A program made the position numbers and the translations under genes. The notes beneath the pieces are model-generated. The model was not told where the DNA came from and made no database searches. It saw nothing but the letters and a program-made list of their open reading frames with translations. A stretch of 30,000 bases of DNA from an uncultured Porphyromonas sp. (lineage in GTDB: Bacteria > Bacteroidota > Bacteroidia > Bacteroidales > Porphyromonadaceae): NCBI RefSeq assembly GCF_915070105.1, contig NZ_CAJZFJ010000022.1, positions 1 through 30,000 on the forward strand, in the 5' to 3' direction. This document shows, one piece after another, positions 23,146 to 30,000 of this stretch (positions are counted from its first letter, which is position 1; every line of letters starts with the position of its first letter).

Positions 23146-26100
23146 CTACTGTCCGCCACCTAGAGCTCGGACGAGCTGCTCGATCTGAGCCTCGTAGCTC
23201 TTGAGTGCTGTGGAGCCGAACTCCTTGGCGATGTCGAGCGAGTAGGAGATACCCATATAGGCCTCCTGTAGCTCGCCATGACGGCTGATCTGATCCAGCT
23301 GCTCGGGGGAGAGGCGAGTCATCCACGCCAGCAGACCGAGGGACTTACGAGCCACGACCTGCAGGACGTGATCGGCCTCCTTCGTCAGACCCGCACGATA
23401 GAGCGTACGTGCGAAGTACACCGAGTTCACCTCGTAGGGGACGTTCTCCTCGAGGATGACACGGAGGCACTTCCGTAGGATCTCTACAGCACGAGCCTTA
23501 TCCCCTCGGTCGAGGTAGCCCTCTGCCAGAGGTGTGAAGACCTGATTGCGTAGCGTGGAGATGATCCCTCGAGCATTCTCGTCGAAGTAGGTACCGGGCT
23601 TGTCCGCTCCGCCCCAGCGGAACTTCGTCATCACCGTCTCATACATCCGATCGAGGTTCCCAATGCCATAGCTCAGAGCTCGGCCCGTGCTGTCGGCCAT
23701 TGCTCTCAGAGGCAGGAGCTGGTAGGTAAGCCCCGTCTGCACCATGTGCTGATCCATCCCAGCGAAGGCATTGCGTGGCGAGGTCACCGCCCAGTAGATA
23801 GGACGCTCCCACTTATTGCCCTCTAGCAGGTCAAATATCGTGAGGTTCCCTATATCGAGATAGCCCTTACCAGCGAGCGACAGCTCCATCTGTGGTGTGA
23901 TGTGCTGGACGAGGTCGGGATATTCGCTAGCGAAGCGTCTCGCTGCAGTGGCACTATCCACAGGCAGCGTGAGGCTAGAGACATCTAGGCGAGCAGGGCT
24001 GTACCTAGGTGCACCAGCGAGCGAGCCGAGGAGCTGAGGGATCGTCTGGCTTCCCTTAGCCTGAGGGGCTAGGTAAGCATAAGTATTGTAATAGTAGTAG
24101 GAGGTGGGTAGGAGACCTATCGGCAGGGGACGTCCCTCATAGGCCTGCTTCTTCATCTGATCGATGTACCAGTCACCACCGAGATAGGAGAGGTTCACCG
24201 TACGGATATCGGTGCGTACACCCTCTACCTCCTGGGCATACCAGAGGGGGAAGGTATCGTTGTCCCCAAAGCAGAAGAGCACGGCATCGGGCGCACAGCT
24301 CTCTAGGTAGTTGCGTCCCATATCACCTGCCACGGTGCGTCCCGAGCGGTCGTGGTCGTCCCAGTTCTGCCCAGCCATCTGGATGGGGATGAGGATACCG
24401 ACCAGTGAGACGATGAGTGCCGTCGTGGCGGTGATAGCCACTGGGGTAGCCCCCTTGTTGGAGGAGCTGGTTGCCTTCTTGGCCTTGCCATCTAGCAGGC
24501 GACTGACGAAGACCCCTAGCGCTGTCACACCGAAGCCCACCCATATAGAGAAGGCATAGAATGAACCAACGAAAGAATAGTCTCGCTCACGTGGCTGACC
24601 CGGATACTGATTGATATAGAGCACGATGGCGATCCCTGTCATGAAGAAAAGCATGAAGGTCGTCCAGAAGCTCTCCGTACCCCTACGTCCATAGCCGATC
24701 TGGAAGAAGAGACCCAGCAGACCCAGCAGGAGAGGAAGAGCATAGTAGACGTTATGCCCCTTATTATCGGTCATCTGCTCAGGCAGTGCATCGGTATCTC
24801 CGTAGAAGATCGAGTCGATAAAGGGAATACCCGTCATCACGCCCCCACGGAGCAGTCCACCGTCACCCTGTAGGTCGTTTTGTCGTCCCACAAAGTTCCA
24901 GAGGAAGTAACGCCAATACATGTAATTCACCTGATAGTTGATGAAGTAGGTGAGGTTATCGCCAAAGGTCGGTATCGTCATATCATCCTCCGCACGACCG
25001 ATCCACGAGTTGTACATCGCAGCATGGCCACGATCATAGACACGGGGGAAGAGCATCATCCCTCCATCCTCGTACTCGGGCTCTTCCTTGAGACTGCGGA
25101 CGACATACTCATCGGCAGCCTTGGGGTCAGCCTTGTCGATACGGCCATAGGTAGGCTCATTCTCCTTCATCACGGCACGTCCGTCTGGGCCGTACTTGAT
25201 CTGAGAGGCGAAGGTAGGGCCATAGATCAGAGGTGCCGACCCATACTGCTCGCGGGCTAGGTAGTAGCGGAGCGTGAAGGCATCGGCTGGCGAATTCTCA
25301 TTCATCGGAGGATCAGCTACTGCACGTACGAGGATCACCCCGTAGGTGGAGAAGCCGAAGGCGATCGCTACGAGGCACATCTGGATGAGGTGTGCCGTGC
25401 GGGAGGTGATCGCCTTGTAGTAGTAGAGGAAGCCTAGGATAGCCAGCGAGAGGAGGATAGCGATCCAGCCCCCACCGATCAGCGGCAGCCCCATCAGGAT
25501 GAGAGAGAAGGCTAGCGAGAGACGCAGGCGCAGATTGCCCGAGACACTACGGCCCGTGAGTGCCTGCTGGGTCTCATATACCCCCCATACGAGGACGAGG
25601 GCTAGGACGATGAGGTAGACATACAGACCACTATTGTAGCTCATGCCGAGACCATTGACGAAGAGCATATCCCACTTCCCTGCCAGCTTAGGCACACCCT
25701 GAATGACCCCATACATCATCAGCCCCACGAGGGCAAAGGATGAGAGGAGGGCGATCACCCCACCCTTGAGGGTCGCCTGCTTGGTCGTGCGGTAGTAGTA
25801 GACCAGCGCCATAGCAGGTAGGCAGAGGAGGTTCAGCAGGTGTACCCCGATGCTGAGCCCCATGAGGTAGGCGATGAGCACGAGCCAGCGATCGGCACGC
25901 ACATTCTCGCTACGCTCCTCCCACTTGAACATCAGCCAGAAGACCACTGCCGTAAAGAACGAACTGAAGGCATATACCTCCGCCTCTACGGCACTGAACC
26001 AGAAGGAGTCCGAGAACGTATAGACCAAGCTCCCGACGAGCCCCGAGGCTAGGATCAGGATACCCTGCCCACGGCTCATCACCTCACCCTCGGGAGCGAT

Positions 26101-26451
26101 GCTCCCAGGCTGCAGGCGCACCGTAGGGGTCAGCACCCGACGCACCATATGCGTGATCGTCCAGTAGAGGAAGAGGATGGTCAAGCCACTCAGTAGGGCA
26201 CTCGTCGCATTGGCCAGTAGAGCCACATGCGCTAGCCCCCCACCGAGGTGGGTAATGACGTTGTAGACGAGCATGAAGAAGGGGGCACCGGGGGGGTGAC
26301 CGATCTCTAGCTTGAAGACGCATGCGATGAACTCTGCGCAGTCCCAGAGGCTCGCAGAGGGACCGATCGTGAGCAGGTAGCTCAGGGTAGCCACTGCGAA
26401 GGCCAGCCACCCGAGGAGGTTATTTGCTCGGTTAAATTGTTTCCAATTCAT
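23146..26451 (-). CDS. DUF2723 multi-pass membrane protein (GT-C-like, putative glycosyltransferase)
   Basis: From the ATG at 26451 it has 1101 residues. The N-terminal DUF2723 region has the acidic motif LWDCAEFIACVFKLEIGHPPG (about 35-56), recalling the catalytic Asp of GT-C mannosyltransferases, and about a dozen membrane segments to about 680. A large soluble part follows (NWDDHDRSGR, CFGDNDTFPLWYAQEVEGV) and then a helical, TPR-like end (about 985-1090). The family occurs widely in Bacteroidetes and is often suspected of protein or lipid glycosylation; no reaction is proven that I know of. An in-frame ATG at 26514 overlaps the -7 box and is rejected. It heads an operon with the deacetylase. 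Confidence 0.88.
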   Translation of the reverse strand: MNWKQFNRANNLLGWLAFAVATLSYLLTIGPSASLWDCAEFIACVFKLEIGHPPGAPFFMLVYNVITHLGGGLAHVALLANATSALLSGLTILFLYWTITHMVRRVLTPTVRLQPGSIAPEGEVMSRGQGILILASGLVGSLVYTFSDSFWFSAVEAEVYAFSSFFTAVVFWLMFKWEERSENVRADRWLVLIAYLMGLSIGVHLLNLLCLPAMALVYYYRTTKQATLKGGVIALLSSFALVGLMMYGVIQGVPKLAGKWDMLFVNGLGMSYNSGLYVYLIVLALVLVWGVYETQQALTGRSVSGNLRLRLSLAFSLILMGLPLIGGGWIAILLSLAILGFLYYYKAITSRTAHLIQMCLVAIAFGFSTYGVILVRAVADPPMNENSPADAFTLRYYLAREQYGSAPLIYGPTFASQIKYGPDGRAVMKENEPTYGRIDKADPKAADEYVVRSLKEEPEYEDGGMMLFPRVYDRGHAAMYNSWIGRAEDDMTIPTFGDNLTYFINYQVNYMYWRYFLWNFVGRQNDLQGDGGLLRGGVMTGIPFIDSIFYGDTDALPEQMTDNKGHNVYYALPLLLGLLGLFFQIGYGRRGTESFWTTFMLFFMTGIAIVLYINQYPGQPRERDYSFVGSFYAFSIWVGFGVTALGVFVSRLLDGKAKKATSSSNKGATPVAITATTALIVSLVGILIPIQMAGQNWDDHDRSGRTVAGDMGRNYLESCAPDAVLFCFGDNDTFPLWYAQEVEGVRTDIRTVNLSYLGGDWYIDQMKKQAYEGRPLPIGLLPTSYYYYNTYAYLAPQAKGSQTIPQLLGSLAGAPRYSPARLDVSSLTLPVDSATAARRFASEYPDLVQHITPQMELSLAGKGYLDIGNLTIFDLLEGNKWERPIYWAVTSPRNAFAGMDQHMVQTGLTYQLLPLRAMADSTGRALSYGIGNLDRMYETVMTKFRWGGADKPGTYFDENARGIISTLRNQVFTPLAEGYLDRGDKARAVEILRKCLRVILEENVPYEVNSVYFARTLYRAGLTKEADHVLQVVARKSLGLLAWMTRLSPEQLDQISRHGELQEAYMGISYSLDIAKEFGSTALKSYEAQIEQLVRALGGGQ

Positions 26452-26511
26452 GTATTTCTTATTTATGCCCCACCTGGTATAGTAGGGCTCTATACGCCAT
26501 GAAAATATGCA

Positions 26512-26519
26512 CAAAGATA
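26512..26519 (-). promoter_or_regulatory. -7 box TATCTTTG of the DUF2723-deacetylase operon
   Basis: Exact TAnnTTTG on the minus strand, 60 bases before the chosen start. It excludes the longer start at 26514. No clear upstream TTTG. Confidence 0.5.
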
Positions 26520-26649
26520 GTCAATATGAGCAACATCCCGATACTATCTGCCCCATATCCTCCCCTCCACATCCGTCTGGGAGGTACAGCCTAAGTATCC
26601 TCCTCCCCGAGGCGCGACAGACAAAGACCTCAAGAGGGGGTCTCTACGC

Positions 26650-26695
26650 TCTTACCGAGAGCGCCTCAGCGTTCTTACCGAGAGCATCTCTGCGC
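26650..26695 (+). repeat. 23-nt imperfect tandem duplication
   Basis: TCTTACCGAGAGC occurs at 26650 and again at 26673, with most of the following ten bases also shared (GCCTCAGCGT and ATCTCTGCGC). Two copies only. Confidence 0.75.
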
Positions 26696-26806
26696 TCCTA
26701 TAATGATCGTTTTGGCCCTTCAGTTAAGGGGGATAAACCAGCCCCACCATCCCGATCAGCGAAGGGGGGCAGGCCCCACCCCTCGAGATAATAATCACGT
26801 GAAGAG

Positions 26807-26837
26807 TTGTTGTTTAACGAACATTTCTCTAACTTTG
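26807..26837 (+). promoter_or_regulatory. orphan plus-strand promoter
   Basis: TTGTTG at 26807-26812 and TAACTTTG at 26830-26837, spacing 17 or 20 bases. The nearest plus-strand gene starts 440 bases on, so it drives either a long leader or an unseen RNA starting near 26844. Confidence 0.55.
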
Positions 26838-27278
26838 GTGCAGGAATCAGACCTTTTGGTCTCAGTATCAGTAACAGGAACAGACATTATGATCGCACTG
26901 GCAGTAGCTTACACGCCTACAGGCTGTACAGGCTCTCGGTGATCACTCACCTACGCAGGATAGGGTTGGCCCCCCGCTGTGTACCATAGAGCCTCGGAAG
27001 CCCTCATTCACTTCCCACTAGAGACAGACGCTCAGCGGCCACCTTATGATACAGGCCCTCCACTAGAGGCGCAAACGACACCACGACCAGCTAGGACTGG
27101 CACCTGCCCCTCGATGCTTCGCAGCCGGGGCTTCGCCTAGCGCCCCCCACTTTCCCTTTCTTACCTACCACACTTCGGAGCACAAAGAGCTCTATCGGGT
27201 AGCGTATATCTACTACTATACACTTAGGATACATTTCGTGCATCCTACACCCCTATTTTCACATACATCTCTACACTT

Positions 27279-28922
27279 ATGAGACGCAACATCAAGTACC
27301 TGCTTGGCTGTCTAGCACTCTTCCTGGCTCTCCCCGCCTGTAAGACTCAGAGCGAGATCGAAGAGCCTAGCCTAGACCTCTCCGTCCAGACACTCACATT
27401 CGCCAAGGATGGCGCCGAGCAGACGGTCACCGTCACGACCAACAAGGAAACCTGGTCAGCCTTCTCCACTCAGGAGTCTTGGCTCTCCGTTGAGCAGACA
27501 GGTAATACCCTCAAAGTCAAGGCCACCAAGAATGAATACGGACACGACCGCAAGGCATCCGTCATCATCAATGCTGGTGGACTACAGAAGCGCGTAGCTG
27601 TCACACAGCGCTCCGCTGATGTGATCTTCGAGACGGAGACCCCCTCTTTTACCTTCACCGAGAAGGGAGGAGTGCAAACCATCAAGTTCTCCACCAATGG
27701 CGCTACCCCCAAGGTCGAACTAGCGACAGCCGTAGACTGGCTGACTCTAGGAGAAGTAACCTCGAAGGACTTCAAGCTGACAGCCAAGCCTAGCACAGAA
27801 CAGTATGAACGCAAGGCTAAGGTACTCCTGACCTTCGGGACTACGATCAAGGAAATAGACATTGTCCAGCTAGGCTCCGTTCAGTATGTACTACCTATCC
27901 TCAAGTACCCTGCTGGGCTGGGTGAGGTGATGAGCGAGGAAGCTAGACGCGGGCACGCCCTGATCCAGCTCCCTGACGGACTCTTCAACTCTACCTCCTA
28001 CCGTGTCGCCACCCGTAGCAAGACGATGACCTACATCCAGTACGAGTTCTCCAGCAAGGATGCTCTCGGCTTCACCTCCGCTACTACCACCTGCTCAGAT
28101 AGCACGCTTATCAAGGATAATGCACACTTCGATGCCTTCCTCAAGGATAATGGTTTCAATGAACCTGAATACTCTAAGGATAGGAAGAGCATTGTCTACA
28201 AGAGCAGCAAGATCCCCCTGCAGATCAAGGTACTGATCAAGGAAGCTGGTACTACCATCACCACAACCTACGATCCACGTCAGGACAAGGAGTGTAAGAC
28301 CTTCAGCACACTACCTCTGCAGGAGCAGATCAAGCTACTTGGTAATAGAGACCTGAAGATCATGGGTAAGAAGCGTGACGAAGTGCGCAAGATCGAAGAA
28401 GGCTGGGGCGGAAAGCGTGAAGAGAAGCTCACCTACAAGTACTACGACCGCTTCGTTGTTAAGAACGCCTTCGAAACCGAATCCTTCCACGGCTACTTCT
28501 ATGTCCAGGAAGACAAGAAGAAGGGGATTACACCTGATGATGAGTACTACGATGTCACGATGGGAGTACAGTCTATCTTCTATAATACTGAGCTAGCGTT
28601 CTGGATGGACCTTGCAGGCAACTTCCACGTCTCGAAGGAAGTACGCGAGTTCCTTGAAAAGAATGGCTTCAAGTACTTCGGCGTACTAAGCAACGGCGGT
28701 ACCGCCTTCTTCAACAAGGATACGAAGCTCGCCTACGTCCTCAGTGTACCGAAGAACAAGTACGAGGGCCGCTACATCCTAGAGATCCAAGCGCTCTACA
28801 GCAACGTCGAGGGCAAGAACAACTTCTCTGTCCAGACCCTCAACGACTACAAGAGCTACCTAAGAGCTATGCAGGCTTACAAGGCAGAGCTAGCTAAGAT
28901 CGAAGCTGCACTGGCCAAGTAA
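27279..28922 (+). CDS. lipoprotein with two BACON domains, unknown function
   Basis: A 547-residue secreted lipoprotein: signal peptide with lipobox ALPAC and the modified cysteine at 21, then two BACON (immunoglobulin-like) domains at about 32-111 and 114-200, each with the typical W-x-S/T-x-x core (WSAFSTQESWLSVE; AVDWLTLGE) and a terminal VTQ/IVQ strand. In Bacteroidetes such domains sit on surface or periplasmic carbohydrate-linked proteins. Residues 205-547 match no family I recognise; they are charged, with a short GNRDLKIMGKKRDEVRKIEEGW stretch and a C-terminal helix (YLRAMQAYKAELAKIEAALAK is near the end). No transporter or glycoside hydrolase gene is adjacent. It is monocistronic, ending in a terminator. 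Confidence 0.85.
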   Translation: MRRNIKYLLGCLALFLALPACKTQSEIEEPSLDLSVQTLTFAKDGAEQTVTVTTNKETWSAFSTQESWLSVEQTGNTLKVKATKNEYGHDRKASVIINAGGLQKRVAVTQRSADVIFETETPSFTFTEKGGVQTIKFSTNGATPKVELATAVDWLTLGEVTSKDFKLTAKPSTEQYERKAKVLLTFGTTIKEIDIVQLGSVQYVLPILKYPAGLGEVMSEEARRGHALIQLPDGLFNSTSYRVATRSKTMTYIQYEFSSKDALGFTSATTTCSDSTLIKDNAHFDAFLKDNGFNEPEYSKDRKSIVYKSSKIPLQIKVLIKEAGTTITTTYDPRQDKECKTFSTLPLQEQIKLLGNRDLKIMGKKRDEVRKIEEGWGGKREEKLTYKYYDRFVVKNAFETESFHGYFYVQEDKKKGITPDDEYYDVTMGVQSIFYNTELAFWMDLAGNFHVSKEVREFLEKNGFKYFGVLSNGGTAFFNKDTKLAYVLSVPKNKYEGRYILEIQALYSNVEGKNNFSVQTLNDYKSYLRAMQAYKAELAKIEAALAK

Positions 28923-28950
28923 CCTCTACGCTAGAGCACCTAGCAAACGA

Positions 28951-28986
28951 GATCGCCCCGACAGGCAAGAGCCTATCGGGGCGATC
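28951..28986 (+). terminator. terminator of the BACON lipoprotein gene
   Basis: GATCGCCCCGACAGGC pairs with its complement (one mismatch) around AAGA, 29 bases after the stop. The following tail, CCATTATGT, is only weakly T-rich. Confidence 0.8.
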
Positions 28987-29097
28987 CCATTATGTGGGGG
29001 CTAGGAGAGAGCCCCAAGAAGCACGTCGATTAACTGTAGTAGCTCCTACTCTATCGGCAGAGAGCCCCAACGATGGAAGCACTCTGTAGGAGAGGAC

Positions 29098-29535
29098 TTA
29101 GAGCTGAGCCTTAGCTTCCTCTAGAGTCACCGTCTTACCCAGGGCTCCGAACTCATGGAGTGCTCCGAAGACCTCGAGACGGATACTATGCTCTAGTCCG
29201 CCGAGATAGAGGGGAGCAAAGCCTGCATCCTCGATCAGGGCATCGATGTCCCCACAAATGCTTGGGCAATTGCTCGCATAGAAGAGCACCTTGCGGGGTG
29301 AGGCATAGGCAGCCTCCTGTAGGCTCTGTGCCCCTAGCGTACCAAAGGCCTTCACGAGACGAACCTCCTCGGGCAGACAGGAGGAATACTAGCAGATGCC
29401 TCCCACCGGCATGATATACTGCCGACGCTTGAGCTCCCGCCTCCGCACAGCGGAGGCCAAGGCTACTTGCTCCTCCGCCTTCAATTGCCTCAGGATACCA
29501 AAGGCCTGATATAAAGTATCTAACTCATTGCCCAT
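29098..29535 (-). pseudogene. remnant joining a Crp/Fnr-type N-terminus to an NAD(P)-oxidoreductase C-terminus
   Basis: One frame reads from ATG at 29535 to a TAG at 29389-29391 and continues open to 29098. The first 48 residues (LRQLKAEEQVALASAVRR, then KRRQYIMPVGGIC) look like the start of a Crp/Fnr cyclic-nucleotide-binding domain. After the stop, LPEEVRLVKAFGTLGAQSL and KVLFYASN, IEDAGFAPLYLGGLEHS match the C-terminal third of F420-reductase-like NAD(P) oxidoreductases, as I recall the family. The middle of both genes is missing, consistent with a deletion that fused two same-strand neighbours and left a stop near the seam. A GTG at 29355 could still start an 85-residue fragment, too short for a Rossmann enzyme. 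A CTCCTAC/GTAGGAG inverted repeat (29043-29092) follows the end. Confidence 0.65.
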
Positions 29536-29539
29536 ATTT

Positions 29540-29547
29540 CAAAGATA
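29540..29547 (-). promoter_or_regulatory. -7 box TATCTTTG before the remnant gene
   Basis: Exact TAnnTTTG on the minus strand, only four bases before the ATG at 29535; if active it would give an almost leaderless message. Confidence 0.45.
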
Positions 29548-29704
29548 GTGATGTAGGCTTAAAGCCCCCAAAAGAGATAGAGAGCTAGCGTATACACTCC
29601 ACCCTTGCACTACATAAATCCAAGTATTGCACTCCTGGCAGGAAATACTCGAGCCCTCCCCTTCGCCCGAAAGAAAGCCTCTAGATCCACCTATAATAAA
29701 AGCA
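29548..29704. other. short spacer
   Basis: Nothing recognisable between the remnant's promoter box and the terminator hairpin of the next leftward gene. Confidence 0.5.
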
Positions 29705-29743
29705 CTACACCCCCGACCAGCAGCCTGCTGGTCGGGGGTGTAG
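29705..29743 (-). terminator. terminator of the leftward gene at the window end
   Basis: Perfect 18-bp stem (29705-29722 with 29726-29743) and a three-base loop. On the minus strand it exits into TGCTTTTATTAT, an intrinsic terminator for the gene ending at 29791. Confidence 0.93.
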
Positions 29744-29790
29744 CGCCTTAGTGAGACTTGTATATCAGAAAGCCTTCAGCTCAACAAGTG

Positions 29791-30000
29791 CTAGTGAGCA
29801 TTTTTGAGCCAAATCTCCACTATCTGATCAAGCGAAGGAATAGCATAGGAGGTCTTCACCAATTGTATCGGCTTGGACTCTGGCTGTGGCTTGCCACCAT
29901 AGAACACTTGGTGCGCACCTGCCCCAGGGAGCTCGTCCTTGGCTATGCCTAGATCGAAGAGCAAAGTCCATAGAGGATAGTATAAAGAGTTCCTTACGCA
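29791..30000 (-). CDS. C-terminal part of an unrecognised protein (runs off the window)
   Basis: Reading leftward from 30000 the frame is open for 69 codons to a TAG at 29791-29793, and a textbook terminator follows 48 bases later, so this is very probably the 3' end of a real gene. The visible part contains LYYPLWTLLFDLGIAKDEL, then HQVFYGGKPQPESKPIQLVK and ends IPSLDQIVEIWLKNAH. I recognise no family, signal or membrane segment. The start lies beyond the window. Confidence 0.65.
   Translation of the reverse strand, partial: CVRNSLYYPLWTLLFDLGIAKDELPGAGAHQVFYGGKPQPESKPIQLVKTSYAIPSLDQIVEIWLKNAH

Larger units (their letters stand above)
26520..27278. other. long divergent spacer DUF2723 / BACON lipoprotein
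   Basis: About 760 bases without a supportable gene. It holds a 23-nt tandem duplication (26650-26695), a CCCTT/AAGGG hairpin (26717-26731), an orphan promoter (26807-26837), an AGACC-TTTT-GGTCT hairpin at about 26849-26862 and a weak TACATTTC box near 27230 before the lipoprotein. Confidence 0.65.

Noticed and set aside
26452..26514. upstream start for the DUF2723 protein
   Set aside because: The ATG at 26514 lies in the -7 box and the extra 21 residues precede the conserved start MNWKQFN.
29758..29952. 64-codon plus-strand frame near the window end
   Set aside because: It lies opposite the leftward gene end that has a proper terminator, and shows no coding features.

Overview
The window looks like about 29 kb of a Bacteroidales chromosome, most likely Porphyromonas or a close relative. 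The support is moderately high GC (60-72% in coding lines I counted by hand), a DUF2721 protein, a GSCFA protein, a large DUF2723 membrane protein, a BACON-domain lipoprotein, the TPR-ribH pair, and repeated promoters of the Bacteroidetes form TTTG/TTG-N17-20-TAnnTTTG. Species was not determined.

The first 816 bases do not belong to that chromosome. Bases 1-52 are the Illumina P5/TruSeq adapter. Bases 53-738 are a very AT-rich SPFH/prohibitin-family gene cut at its 5' end by the adapter, and 753-806 is a tRNA-like gene with no anticodon arm. The join to the chromosome can be placed at 816/817, inside a tRNA-Glu whose first four acceptor bases no longer pair. A tRNA-Arg(ACG), a strong palindromic terminator and a gene-poor stretch with two 36-nt direct repeats follow.

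1434-11970 is read leftward: aroK and pgpH (7TM-HD phosphohydrolase); then, after a tRNA-Arg(CCT) with its own promoter and terminator, a DUF2721 protein with a long disordered tail, a metallo-beta-lactamase/LipB fusion, murB, a SPOR lipoprotein, a lower-GC flippase and dapA. An 890-bp divergent spacer holds a remarkable GTGTAC palindrome cluster. 12800-20483 is read rightward: a TPR membrane protein and ribH; tRNA-Tyr and tRNA-Gly; then a compact run valS, PlsC-type O-acyltransferase, OlsB-type N-acyltransferase, yraN and GSCFA. The two acyltransferases resemble the enzyme pair that makes acylated glycine/serine lipids in Bacteroidales. 20634-26451 is read leftward: miaB, a NodB-type polysaccharide deacetylase and DUF2723. 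Divergent from miaB is a promoter plus terminator that predict an orphan small RNA of about 75 nt.

The right end has a BACON lipoprotein, a gene remnant that joins the start of a Crp/Fnr-type regulator to the end of an NAD(P)-dependent oxidoreductase with a stop codon between them, and the 3' end of an unrecognised leftward gene running out of the window.

Most of the window is ordinary housekeeping chromosome. The strongest leads are the chimeric left end with the anticodon-less tRNA, the orphan sRNA, the GTGTAC/Z-DNA-like palindrome cluster, the MBL-LipB fusion and the lipoamino-acid acyltransferase pair.
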